Of a stretch of DNA of 64,000 nucleotides, positions 18,780-28,749 are shown piece by piece. Source of the DNA: Oscillospiraceae bacterium (GTDB lineage: Bacteria > Bacillota > Clostridia > Oscillospirales > CAG-272). The notes beneath the pieces were generated by a model. That model had not been told where the DNA came from, searched no databases, and was given only the letters and a program-made list of their open reading frames with translations. A program made the translations under genes and the position numbers. The DNA is taken from NCBI GenBank assembly GCA_022009675.1, contig CP091718.1:1426001-1490000 (forward strand). The letters are read 5' to 3'. The number at the start of each line of letters is the position of its first letter. The stretch's first letter is position 1.

Positions 18780-18808
18780 TTGACACATCCGCCCCTGTGT
18801 GGTATACT
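18780..18808 (+). promoter_or_regulatory. SigA promoter for the surface glycan gene pair
   Basis: TTGACA (18780-18785), 17-bp spacer, TATACT (18803-18808). Confidence 0.88.
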
Positions 18809-18884
18809 GTAAACAAGAAAGGCACCTGATCAGTCGGTTGCCGAGAAAACCTATAAATCAACATACACAAAGGATGGAGTACCT

Positions 18885-20043
18885 ATGAAAAGCAAGTGGA
18901 TGCGTATACCGGCGCTGTGTCTCGCCCTGCTTCTGCTGGGAACGGCGGCAACCGTTCTGCCGGGCGCGGCAGAGCTGTCCGTCGTGTTCGAGGAAAACTT
19001 CGATGAGTACGAAGGCGATGTCAATGCCAGTGCAACCAAACTCGCAACCTTCTTCCATGTGGATGCCAATGCCATCGGTGACGGGTATGTCCGGGTTGAG
19101 GAGGATCCGAGCAACGGGAATCTGTATCTGAAGAACCATGTTTTTTTACGCAGGTGTACAGTAAAAACCGGCATCCGGGATCCCTACGAGTTTGCCATGA
19201 CGGTGTACGAAATGCAGGGCGGACATCAGGCGGGCGTGTTCTTCCGCGCGCCGGCGTGCGAGTGCGCCTACTACGAGGGGGATGGCGGAGACCCGGACAA
19301 CCAGACCTCCACCGGACGCTCCGGCATCTGGGTGTTCGTGTACCGGGATCGCATCTCGGTCAACATCAAGGCGTTTGACAATTCCAAGCCCGCAAAGGTC
19401 GCGAACATATATCACGCCTTCCCCCTGCCGGAAGGTTCGGATTACGGCAAGGGCATCGAGCTCCGCATTATCGACAACGGAACCGATGCGCAGATCATGG
19501 CAGACGGAACCCTTGTCTGCACGCTGAATTTCAGCGAGGAGACCGGACGCAAGTGGACGCAGAACGGCATTGACCGCGCGATCATGCTGTTCAAGACCGT
19601 GACCATGCTCGGCGCGGACGGTGCCGAGATTCTGACCGCGTCCGACACCTACGTTTCCGCGACGGAATCCACCATCGGCTGGGCGACCCGCGTCGCGGAT
19701 ATGCGCATCGACAATGTGCGCGTGCTGATGCAGACCGCGCAGGGAGACGACCGGCGCAGCCGTCACGGACACAGAACCGGAAAGCACCGGCTCCGTATCG
19801 GAGACGGAACCAGACAGCACGGTTTCTGCTACGGAGAACGTCACAACGGCACCCGTTCCCGCCTCCACCGGATCGGAGACGGAGGAGGAGACCGGAACCG
19901 AAGCCGGGACAACTGCCGGAATCATTACGGAAACGGTTGACGACAGTCTCGCCATCTGGATCATGGTCGCCGTCATGCTGGTGGCAGTCGGCGTGACAGG
20001 CGGCATCGTCACGGCAAAGAAACGCCGGCAGGAAAAGGAGTAA
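18885..20043 (+). CDS. Secreted type I membrane protein, lectin-like, frame-broken
   Basis: About 385 residues after repair. It has a signal peptide (ALCLALLLLGTAATVLPGAA), then a region (about 30-285) resembling a concanavalin-like jelly roll: EENFDEYEG at the start, AGVFFRAPA, RDRISVNIKAFD, ELRIIDNGTDAQIMADG. A Thr/Glu-rich linker follows, then a C-terminal membrane helix (LAIWIMVAVMLVAVGVTGG) and the basic tail AKKRRQEKE. This is the layout of a type I anchored surface protein. The frame breaks at G3 (19742-19744); removing one G yields QETTGAAVTDTEPEST and reaches the stop at 20043. The next gene starts 4 bp later. Function is inferred only from shape. Confidence 0.7.
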
Positions 20044-20047
20044 TTCC

Positions 20048-22918
20048 ATGAAACAGTCTGCACATACCGCCCGGCACGCCGCCCTGGCGCTTCTTCTTGC
20101 CTGCATACTGGCAGTGTCCGCGATACAGATGCCTGTCTCTGCGGACGGAGCGATCACGCCGGAGCCGGTGGCTGTCGGGCACAGCGACCGCAACTATCCG
20201 TGGCTGGAGCGCTCGACCGAAACCTACCTGTACGACTTCACAAGAACCGATATCCTCACTTACTCGCAGGACGCGAAGCTGGCGACAGCCAGCCTGCGCA
20301 CCAACATGGTTTTTGCGGACGGCAAGCTGTCCTGCAAGCCGGGCAAGACGTTTTCCTTCGGTTCTGCGGTGTTTCTCGGCGATGACTATGGGCTGGCGGG
20401 CGGCGATCTGTCCTTCCGGCTGGCACTGACCGGCGGCAGACTGGCGATCGGCTCGCGCCTGCAGAAAAAAGCTGCCGCCGCCGGACAGCTTGGTCTGTGG
20501 TTCACCTTCGCGCCGGATGGCGTGACCGTATCCGAACCGAAAAGCGGCTTTTCCGTGCAGGTGCCGGGCGGCATCCCTGCCGGAGAGGCGACCGTAAAGC
20601 TGGAGGATCGGGTGGATACCCTGACGCTCACCCGTGACGGCGCGGTGCTCTGCTCAGTCGGCTACACTGCCGTATCCGGGGCGCTGACCGTGTACGGCGC
20701 GGATGGCAAAGCACTTGGAAGCACCGCGTCCACCGGGCTGAATCCGGCGGGATACTTCACGCTGTGGGCGGATGATTTCAGCGGCAGTGTGGACGACCTG
20801 TCCTTCACGCATTCGACCGTCAGGGACAAGACGGTTCTGACCGGAGACCACACGGTGGACTATGCCGCGTGGGTTGCCACCGATGACCGCGACCGCACTA
20901 CGCCGACTGCCGGGGAAACCGGCGGCGTGCGTGCGGGCAAGCAGGTCGGGCTGTTCTATTTCCTTTGCTGGACGGGCGGGGATGACCACGAGACGCCGCA
21001 GGATATCACGGCAAAGTATCTTGAACTGGGGCTGGACGGGCTGAAGAGCTACCTTGCAGACCCCACGACCTCCGGCGGTTACTACTGGGCGGAGCCTTAC
21101 TTCGGGTACTACAAGAACCTCGACACATGGGTATACCGCAAGCACGCCTATATGCTGGAGGCGGCAGGCGTGGACTTCATCTTTTTGGATATGACCAACG
21201 GCGCGACCTATCCGGACGCGCTGGTCGCTCTGTGCGACACATGGCTGGAGATGCGGCACGAGGGGATAGCCACCCCGGACATCTGCGTGTTCACCAACGA
21301 GAAAAACCGATGCGGACATGGCGTCCCTGCGCGGCAATATCTACTCGGACGCCGGCTGGGAGAAGTACTCCGAACTGTTCTATGTGTACAAGGGCAAGCC
21401 GCTGATCCTTGCCAACCGGACGAACTGCTCGGCGGAGACGCGCGCGTTTCTGGATGAAAAGTTTACCGTGCGCAACTGCTGGGCATGGCGCGATGAGCCC
21501 GGCTCGTGGAGCTGGCTGCAGGAGTACCGCATTGTGGACGGGAAGGTGCAGCTGGTCAACGGCGGACCCGGCACCAATGCGGACGGCGAGTTTGAGCAGC
21601 TGGCGCTGTGCGTCGGGCACCACCCCACAACCAACAAGGGGCGCTCCTACGCCAACACGGTCTTCCCGCAGGTCAACGACGATTTCGGATTCTCACTGGA
21701 CTCCGGTGCCGGCGCGGGCTTTGAGGCGCAGTTCGAGGCAGTCATGAAGCTGGATCCGGGCATGGTCATGATAACCGGCTGGAACGAGTGGACGGCGGGA
21801 CTCAACCATGACGGCGACAAGCGGGCGACCTTCGCCGGAACCAAGACCGGGCAGGGCTACTACATGGTCGATCTGTTCAACACCGAATACTCCCGCGATG
21901 CCGAGCCGATGCGACTGCGTCAGGGCGACACCGTGGGCTTCGGGGACAATTTCTACTACCAGATGGTGTCCATGATACGCAAATACAAGGGCACCGCTGC
22001 CGTGCCGGGCGCGACCGGGCAGGGAACCGTAAACATCACGGACGCTGCCGGCTGGGCAGGTGTCGGTCCCGACTACCGCGACACAGTGGGCGATGCGGCG
22101 CTGCGGCATGAGCAGGGCTTCTTCAATAATACTGTGTACGTCAACAACACCGGGCGCAACGATTTTGATACCGCCAAGGTGTCGCAGGATGCGGAGTACC
22201 TGTACTTCACCGTGACCTGCGTCAATGATATCGTGACCGACGACGGCATGAACTGGATGAACCTGTACCTGAACACCGACGGCAAGTCCGCCACCGGCTG
22301 GGAGGGCTATGACTTTGTCGTCAACCGGGCGCGCGACAGCCACTATGTGTCGATCGAGTCGCTGGCGGACGGCTGGCGCGGCAGGGCGGTCGGGCAGGCG
22401 CTGTACACCGTTTCCGGCAACCGCATGACCGTGCGCGTGTCCAAGGCGGCACTGGGCGTATCGGGCGAGTTGACCTCCTTCCTGTTCAAGTGGGCGGACA
22501 ACTCCACGACGTCCGGCAATGTCATGGAATTCATGGATCTCGGCGACACCGCGCCCAACGACCGCTTTGCATACCTGTACGAGGGCAAGGCAGGGGAGAG
22601 CCGAAACCTGACCTACACCCCTGCCTGGCGAGGCACTGCGGGACGAGACACAGCCCCTGCCGGGTATGCCGGACTGGACAGCCCCCGGGCGAAACCGAGA
22701 CAGGAACCGAGACCGCATCCTCAGCCGGAGCCGGCACGGAAGCCTCTTCGGAAGCAACCACGGGCGGTGACGAGCCGGAACACAGCGGGAAACGGGTGCT
22801 GAAATATTCTGTTTTCCTCAAGGGATGCATCGTGCTGACCGGCGGCGTGCTGGGACTTTGCGCGTTCGTGCTGATTGCAATCCCGGACTGGAAGCGGGAC
22901 GAAAAGAAAAAAGAATGA
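20048..22918 (+). CDS. Surface-anchored putative glycoside hydrolase (GH99/WbsX-like), frame-broken
   Basis: About 956 residues after repair. Signal peptide (LALLLACILAVSAIQMPVSA), an N-terminal beta domain (about 40-270), then a TIM-barrel-like region (about 300-640) beginning VGLFYFLCWTGG. It includes FIFLDMTNGATYP and MVMITGWNEWTAG, the WNEW motif seen in GH99/WbsX-like enzymes. A C-terminal domain resembles family 9 carbohydrate-binding modules (YLYFTVTC, WMNLYLNTDG, GYDFVVNR). A Thr/Glu-rich linker, a membrane helix (CIVLTGGVLGLCAFVLIAI) and the tail KRDEKKKE follow. Breaks: A5 at 21302-21306 (one extra base) and C5 at 22682-22686 (one base short). It forms an operon with the preceding gene. 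The glycan target is unknown. Confidence 0.72.
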
Positions 22919-22927
22919 CTGTAAAAA

Positions 22928-22976
22928 GGGGCTGTTAAGGAAACACCGAATAAATCCGGGTTTCCTTAACAGCCCC
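22928..22976 (+). terminator. Terminator-like perfect 17-bp palindrome
   Basis: Arms GGGGCTGTTAAGGAAAC (22928-22944) and GTTTCCTTAACAGCCCC (22960-22976). The T tract is poor. The arm shares TTAAGGAAAC with the repeat remnant at 25771. Confidence 0.7.
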
Positions 22977-23078
22977 GTGACATCTTTTCATCTTTATGTT
23001 TATGGTTGAACGGTTATGGTGGTATCTGATAATATCCTGACCCGGCACTTTGAATCGGATGTCCGGACGACAGACAAA

Positions 23079-23114
23079 GCCCGCCGTAATTCTTTTGAAT
23101 TACGGCGGGCTTTT
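23079..23114. terminator. Terminator downstream of tRNA-Ser
   Basis: Perfect 14-bp arms GCCCGCCGTAATTC and GAATTACGGCGGGC with a TTTT loop. T tracts occur on both sides, so it can act on either strand. Confidence 0.85.
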
Positions 23115-23207
23115 GGCGGAGAAGGAGAGATTTGAACTCTCGCGCCGGGTTAAATCCGACCTACACCCTTAGCAGGGGCGCCTCTTCGGCCTCTTGAGTA
23201 CTTCTCC
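23114..23207 (-). tRNA. tRNA-Ser (GCT anticodon)
   Basis: On the minus strand the RNA starts GGAGAAG and ends CTTCTCC-G-CCA, a full acceptor stem with an encoded CCA. The anticodon loop is CTGCTAA, anticodon GCT, which reads AGC/AGU. A long variable arm (TAGGTCGGATTTAACCCGGC region) and a T arm with GTTCAAATC fit a class II serine tRNA. A consensus promoter lies upstream at 23253-23281. Confidence 0.95.
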
Positions 23208-23252
23208 GTAGTACTGCCCCGGGCAGCCGCTTGCAGAACCCGGAACGCATAC

Positions 23253-23281
23253 ATTATACACGATGCGGGGCGATTTGTCAA
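23253..23281 (-). promoter_or_regulatory. SigA promoter for tRNA-Ser
   Basis: Minus strand: TTGACA (23276-23281), 17-bp spacer, TATAAT (23253-23258). Confidence 0.9.
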
Positions 23282-23403
23282 GAGATTTTTGAAAAAACGG
23301 AGAAAACGGCAGTTACTTTTTTGCCGCGGCGCTCATGATCCCGTTTGAATAGTGTTTGCTTGCTCAAATCACGTCCGGAAAAATGCAGATTGCACATTTT
23401 ATC

Positions 23404-23432
23404 TTGACTTTCGGGCGGATTTCGGTTATAAT
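23404..23432 (+). promoter_or_regulatory. SigA promoter for the GH78 gene
   Basis: TTGACT (23404-23409), 17-bp spacer, TATAAT (23427-23432). Confidence 0.9.
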
Positions 23433-23477
23433 GACGCAAGGATTACCATATTCCGCAAACAGAAAGGAATAAATGCC

Positions 23478-25709
23478 ATGAGCTTCTGGATATGTGCTGA
23501 CGAACATCCGACGGAAACGCATCTGTACTATTTTTACCCATACTTTTTCTGCCGCTCCGGGTGCGACGCTGACAGCCCGTTCCTGCGGCGACACCCGCTA
23601 CCGCCTGCTGCTGAACGGGCATCCGGTCTGCGAGGGTCCCTGTCAGGGATCGTCCTATGTCCGCTACTACGAGGAGAGTGACCTGACTCCCTTCCTGCTT
23701 CCCGGCGAGAATACGCTGACGGCAGAGGTGCTGTATGCGCAGGAGGGATCGTTTATCTCTGTCTACCGCGGTTCGCGCCCTGCCTTCTGGCTGGATGGCT
23801 GTCTGACAGCGCCGGACGGTGACAGGCGCCCGCTTGGCACCGACGGCAGCTGGGAATGCACGCGCGAAGATGCCGTCGGGTTCTACCATGTTCCCGGCGT
23901 GCACACCTCCGTGCCGCCTTTTGAGGAGGTGCGCGGCGCATCCGTCCGGACGCCGGTACAGACCAGACAGATGTATGAGCCGGATCTTGGCGGGAAAGGA
24001 TACAATATTTTCGGACTGCGGGAATACTACCCGCTGACGCCGCGCCCCATCCCGCAGATGGAAACCGGCGAGCCGCATCCCTTTACGGTATTGCGCAGGG
24101 GCGACGGCTGGATGGAGCTGGATGCCGGCGCGTATACCACTGCCAAGGTGTCCTTTGGCTTCACTGCCGCCGCCGGCGCGTGCGTGAAGATTATCTATGC
24201 CGAGTGCGTGTCTGTCGCGGACGCGGAGGGCAACCGACGCAAGGAGCTGCGGGACGCATGGAACGACCCCACCGCGCGCATGGAGGGCGTGTACGATACG
24301 GTGTATGCAAACCGGGGAACGGCAAAGCTTTTCACCGTTCTGGTATCGCGCATTCCGCTTTGTCCGGCTGGAGTTTCCGGCGGATGCGGGCTTTGAGCCG
24401 GATGTCATGACCTTTGCCCCTTACTTCTATCCCATGGACGTCACGGGCAGCTTTTTCTGCTCGGACGGGCGGCTCAACCGGATGTGGGATATCAGCCGGA
24501 ACACGGTGCTGTGCTGCACGCACGAAATGTATGTGGACTGCCCTTACTACGAGCAGCAGCAGTACGACATGGATTCCTGCCTGGAGATGCTGTTTACCTT
24601 CCGCCTGACCTCCGATGCACGGATGCCGCTCAAGAGTCTGACAGATCTTGCCCATTCGCAGATGGCGGACGGAATGCTCCAGGCGAACTATCCTTCCACC
24701 GGGGTACAGATCATCCCGGATTTCACGCTGTTCTGGGTGCTGATGCTGCGGGAATACCTGCGTTACGCGGGAACCGACGGGGCGGCGTGCGAACCGGTGC
24801 GCGCGCTGACCGGTACGATGGATAAGGCGCTGGGCGTGTTTGAAAACTACATGACCGACAGCGGGCTGATCGGTCCCACTCCCTACTGGCCCTTTGTGGA
24901 CTGGGTGCCGGGCTGGCAGGTCGGCGTGCCGGACGGCGGGCGCGAGGAGCCGCTGACCGTGACCTGCCTGATGTATGCCGCCGCCCTGCGTGCAGGCGCG
25001 GAGATATGCCGGACGCTGGGGCGTGCAGAGCGCGCCGCCGAGTACGAGCGCCGTGCGGCTGCCATGATTGATCGCGTCAACGCGCTCTGCTATGACGCCG
25101 ATGCCGGGCTGTACCGCAATACGCCCTCGCGCCGGGAGTTCAGCCAGCATACGACGCTTTGGGCTGTTCTGTCCGGGGCGGTGCGCGGCGAGGAAGCCGG
25201 TGCGCTGGTAGACCGTACCTTTGACGGGCACGTTCCGGTGGCGGTCTGTACCTTCTCCATGAACCATTATCTGTTCCGTGCGCTGGAAATGGCAGGGCGC
25301 TATGAAGCCTACGCGCCGCGCCTGCTGGAGGGCTGGCAGCGGATGCTTGATCTGCATTGCACCACGTGGTGCGAGAATCCGGATTCGCCCCCGGAGCGAG
25401 TGCCACGGCTGGTCATCGGCACCGATCTATGAATTCTCCCGCATGGTTCTTGGTGCATTTCCGACCCGGGACGGCTGGAGTCATGTATCGGTTCAGCCCT
25501 GCCCGCCGGAAGGACTGTCCTTCGCGGAAGGGACCGTCCCCACGCCGTATGGGGATCTGTTCATCCGTTGGGAGCGCAGGGACGGCGATTTCACACTGAC
25601 CGTGCGCAAACCGGAGGGAGCGCCGCTGTGCGTGACGGCTGTCCTGCCGGACGGACTGGCTGTGCCCATGGGCTCGGACTGCAGTTTGACCGCCAGCTGT
25701 ACTCTGTAA
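23478..25709 (+). CDS. GH78 alpha-L-rhamnosidase family protein, frame-broken
   Basis: About 742 residues after repair. There is no signal peptide, so it is probably cytoplasmic and acts on imported rhamnosides. An N-terminal beta-sandwich (LYYFTHTFSAAP, RYRLLLNGHPV) precedes the alpha/alpha-barrel, which holds the family motif YVDCPYYEQQQYDMDS with the presumed catalytic acid. The C-terminal part has WCENPDS, with a likely catalytic Glu, and ECHGWSSAPIYEF, then a closing beta domain. Breaks, each one extra base: T5 at 23531-23535, T4 at 24329-24332, C5 at 25388-25392. AGAAAGGA precedes the ATG. It stands alone, between tRNA-Ser and birA. Confidence 0.9.
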
Positions 25710-25723
25710 TATTTTGACGCGAA

Positions 25724-25766
25724 CATCTGGGGGAAAAAACTCATTTTGAGTTTTTTCCCCCAGATG
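25724..25766. terminator. Bidirectional terminator, perfect 20-bp stem
   Basis: Arms CATCTGGGGGAAAAAACTCA (25724-25743) and its complement (25747-25766). The core AAAACTCATTTTGAGTTTTT recurs in the terminator at 35366. Confidence 0.88.
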
Positions 25767-25770
25767 ACGT

Positions 25771-25800
25771 TAAGGAAACGCTGATATAGTGAGGCACCCC
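25771..25800. repeat. Possible remnant of a small interspersed element
   Basis: This stretch carries TTAAGGAAACGCTGAT followed by GAGGCACCC. Similar pieces occur at 56110-56142 and, in part, at the end of the fba-leader element (ACGCTGATT, GAGGTGCCC). Confidence 0.4.
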
Positions 25801-25854
25801 TTTGACAGAGCACCAACGTGTGCATGAACGCCTGTGCGGGATGTCGCAAACCCA

Positions 25855-26661
25855 TCACGGCGCGATGACCCGCACGCTGACTTCTCCGCTGTGCAGAATA
25901 CGTATTCCGTCCGGCGTCTCGACAATCAGACCGAAGTTGCTGTCCACGCCCCGGACGACACCCTCCAGTATCTCATTCCCACGCGTTGCCCGCACGGACT
26001 GCCCGGTCAGTGTCAGGCGGCGGCGGTACTCCTCCAGGGTCGCGGGTGCGGTGACTGTGTCCGTGTTCAGCATGGTCAGAAGCTCGCGGGCGATCTGCCC
26101 GCAGAGCATTCCCACGTCCAGCGGCGCGCGGCGCGGGGAGTCAGCGTCCAGCAGACATCCGGCAGGTGCCCGCAAGCCGGACGGAAATTCCGCCGTTGTC
26201 AGATTGATGCCCCAGCCTGCCGCAAGGTAGGTCTCCCCCACGCGCGGCGTGACGGCTTCGGTCAGAATGCCGCAGACCTTTCCGCCGCTCCGGTATAGGT
26301 CATTGACCCACTTGATGCCGGTTTCGACTCCGGCAACCGTCCGGATAGCACGGCTTGCGGCGACTGCCGCCGCCGCCGTTACCGATACTGCCTCGTCCAG
26401 CGGCTTGTCCGTGCGCCAGAGCAGAGTCATATATAGCCCCGTCCCTGCCGGCGAATAGAAATCCCGTCCCAGCCGTCCCCGCCCCGCTGTCTGCGCACGC
26501 GCGGCAAGAAGTGTTGTCGGACATCCGGCTGCCTGCGCAAGACGCTTCGCTTCCGTGTTGGTCGAATCAATCTCTTCAAATATCTTTACCTGTATACCGC
26601 CATACTCCGCGAGTCCCCTGCGAACGCCGGATTCACTCAACGGAATCAATGCTTGCTCCAT
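25855..26661 (-). CDS. birA: Biotin-protein ligase without DNA-binding domain
   Basis: This enzyme activates biotin with ATP and attaches it to carboxylase carrier domains. The 268-residue protein has the biotinyl-AMP motif GRGRLGRDFYSP, the KWVNDLY segment, KVCGILTEA and a C-terminal SH3-like domain (GVDSNFGLIV). It lacks the N-terminal winged helix, so it is probably not a repressor. It converges with the GH78 gene, from which a bidirectional terminator separates it. No break is seen. Confidence 0.93.
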   Translation of the reverse strand: MEQALIPLSESGVRRGLAEYGGIQVKIFEEIDSTNTEAKRLAQAAGCPTTLLAARAQTAGRGRLGRDFYSPAGTGLYMTLLWRTDKPLDEAVSVTAAAAVAASRAIRTVAGVETGIKWVNDLYRSGGKVCGILTEAVTPRVGETYLAAGWGINLTTAEFPSGLRAPAGCLLDADSPRRAPLDVGMLCGQIARELLTMLNTDTVTAPATLEEYRRRLTLTGQSVRATRGNEILEGVVRGVDSNFGLIVETPDGIRILHSGEVSVRVIAP

Positions 26662-26837
26662 GCCTGTATGCTCCCTTTCCCCTGTGCTTTCCCACCCATC
26701 ATATCACCAAATTCCCCCTATTCCTGAACAGACTGTAAATCTTGCGCTCTGCCTCATAAAAAAACGATACGGGAAGCGAGGAACGGGGAACGAAAAACAA
26801 GCAAATGTTGTCGCCCTGTGAATTTTACAAAGAACAC

Positions 26838-26866
26838 TTGATTTTTTTTGCAAAATGGTGTATAGT
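26838..26866 (+). promoter_or_regulatory. SigA promoter for the foldase lipoprotein
   Basis: TTGATT (26838-26843), 17-bp spacer, TATAGT (26861-26866). Confidence 0.8.
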
Positions 26867-26919
26867 AAGGAACGATACTTTCGACGCTCCCCGGAGCGCA
26901 ATCCCACACAGAGGAGAAC

Positions 26920-28245
26920 ATGAACCGAATGAGAACCGCAAAAATTACCCTGCTCGCCATGGCGGCGGCACTTTTTACCTGCCTGTGCCTGCTGGTTGCC
27001 TGCAATGTGCCCGGCAGTAGTTCCTCGTCCGAAACCGCTACCGGGGAAACCGGATCCGTCACGGACGATTCCGGAACCGCCACCGCTACCTCCCGCCTGA
27101 ATGAGGACGTGACAGCACCGGTCCGCTACGACTACCTGTCTGCCGATGTGTCCGCAGATGTCGATATTGAGCCGTCTGACTACTCCGACATGAAGCTGAC
27201 ACTGCCTGCCAGTCTGCGCGTGACCGATGAGGACGCGATGGAGTATATCAAGCAGACCATACTGTTTGAGTACCGCGTTGCCGATAACGGTACCGAGAAG
27301 ATGACCGACAAGAAGATGAAGAAGGGCGACTCCGCCTTCATCTACTACAAGGGCGAGATTGACGGCAAGGAGTTCTCCGGCGGTTCCAACTGGGACGATA
27401 AGACTCCCTATGAGCTGAAGCTCGGCTCCGGATCCTTCATCCCCGGCTTTGAGGACGGGCTGATCGATGTCATTCCCGCGCTGACCTCCAAGGAAAGCCC
27501 GGTCACGGTCAAGGCGACCTTCCCGCAGGATTATGGCAAGGAGGAGCTGAACGGTAAGGAGGCTACGTTTTACGTGGTGGTGGAGTATGCCGTTCAGTAC
27601 ACCCTGCCGGAGTTCAACCGGGAGTTTGTGGAGAAGACGCTGAAGTACACCGCCAAGAAGGACGTGTATACCAGCGATGCGGAGTACCTGCAGGAGTACA
27701 TCACCTATATCCGCCAGCAGCTGGAGTCCAAGATTGCCGACCAGGTGTCGTACGCCAAGACAGACGCGCTGTGGACATACCTGACCGGCAAGGCGGTCTG
27801 CCGGAACCTGCCGCAGTCCGAGATTGATTTCTACTATGATTCCTACCTCAGCCAGATCAAGTCTGCATACAGCCAGTATTCCACCTACTACGGGGAGAAC
27901 TTTACCAAGATGTATCCCGACGAGGCGCATTTCTCGGTCTGGTACATGGGGCTGAAGTCCGCCGAAACATGGAAGGAGGAGCTGAAGCAGCTCTCCGTCC
28001 GGCTTGTGAAGAAGGACATGATCACGCACGCCATTGCCGAGAAGGAGAACATGGAGACTGTCACCGATGAGGAGTACAAGAAGGTCGTGGAGTACTGGGT
28101 GCAGCAGTACTCCGGGCAGATGACCTCCGACGAGATCGTCAAGAGCATGGGTGAGCTGTATCTGAGACAGTCCGCGCTTGCGGATCGCATGAGCGATTGG
28201 CTCATGCAGCACGCGACCTTCACCTACGCCGAGGAAGGGAACTGA
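26920..28245 (+). CDS. Trigger-factor-like FKBP peptidyl-prolyl isomerase lipoprotein
   Basis: A 441-residue lipoprotein with lipobox LLVAC (Cys about 27). It has a Ser/Thr/Glu-rich linker, then a domain with an FKBP-type core (KKMKKGDSAFIYYKGEIDGK, GSFIPGFEDGLIDV, about residues 125-220) and a long helical C-terminal part like the trigger factor chaperone arm (about 225-441). It probably assists folding of exported proteins outside the membrane. Trigger factor itself is cytoplasmic; a lipid-anchored version is known in some Clostridia. AGAGGAG lies 5 bases before the ATG. The frame is intact. The terminator after it is the insertion site of the group II intron. Confidence 0.88.
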   Translation: MNRMRTAKITLLAMAAALFTCLCLLVACNVPGSSSSSETATGETGSVTDDSGTATATSRLNEDVTAPVRYDYLSADVSADVDIEPSDYSDMKLTLPASLRVTDEDAMEYIKQTILFEYRVADNGTEKMTDKKMKKGDSAFIYYKGEIDGKEFSGGSNWDDKTPYELKLGSGSFIPGFEDGLIDVIPALTSKESPVTVKATFPQDYGKEELNGKEATFYVVVEYAVQYTLPEFNREFVEKTLKYTAKKDVYTSDAEYLQEYITYIRQQLESKIADQVSYAKTDALWTYLTGKAVCRNLPQSEIDFYYDSYLSQIKSAYSQYSTYYGENFTKMYPDEAHFSVWYMGLKSAETWKEELKQLSVRLVKKDMITHAIAEKENMETVTDEEYKKVVEYWVQQYSGQMTSDEIVKSMGELYLRQSALADRMSDWLMQHATFTYAEEGN

Positions 28246-28287
28246 GAGCGCGACCGGTTCCCGGCGAATCTGCCGATGCCTGAAAAA

Positions 28288-28328
28288 GAGGCACGCGGAC
28301 ATCCGATTTCGGATGCCGCGTGCCTCTT
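28288..28328 (+). terminator. Intrinsic terminator of the foldase gene, intron target
   Basis: A long hairpin: GAGGCACGCGG pairs with CCGCGTGCCTC, and CATCCG pairs with CGGATG, around an ATTT loop. The T tract is cut short (TT) because the intron begins at 28330. Confidence 0.85.
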
Positions 28329-28749
28329 GGTGCCCGGCACGCGTAATAACTTGGCGGTGAAAGTCCGCTACAGGCATGGCAGTAGGAACTGTTAGCTAAA
28401 GACAAGGGCGTCCGTCGTGAGGCGGAGTCTGAAAGAAGTCGGAGGCAAAACCTCGGTCTGACGAACAGAAACTGCATAAAAAAAAAGGCGTTTTGAAATG
28501 GATGAGTTTGCAAGACAAAACAAAGTCCGATACTGCCCGAAATTCAAGGCGTAAATGCAGCAGATATATGAGGTGAAAGTGATTACGCTTACCCGGGGAG
28601 GTCTTGCGGGTGCATAGGAGTAGACGAATTCGAAACGAAGCATAGTAACAACGAACCGCAAAGAAGTCAGCAGAAGCCATAGTACCGAGAGCTCGGGAAG
28701 GGCTGAACAATCATAAGTCTCAAGTAAACGGCTGAAGGAGGTCGGTACA

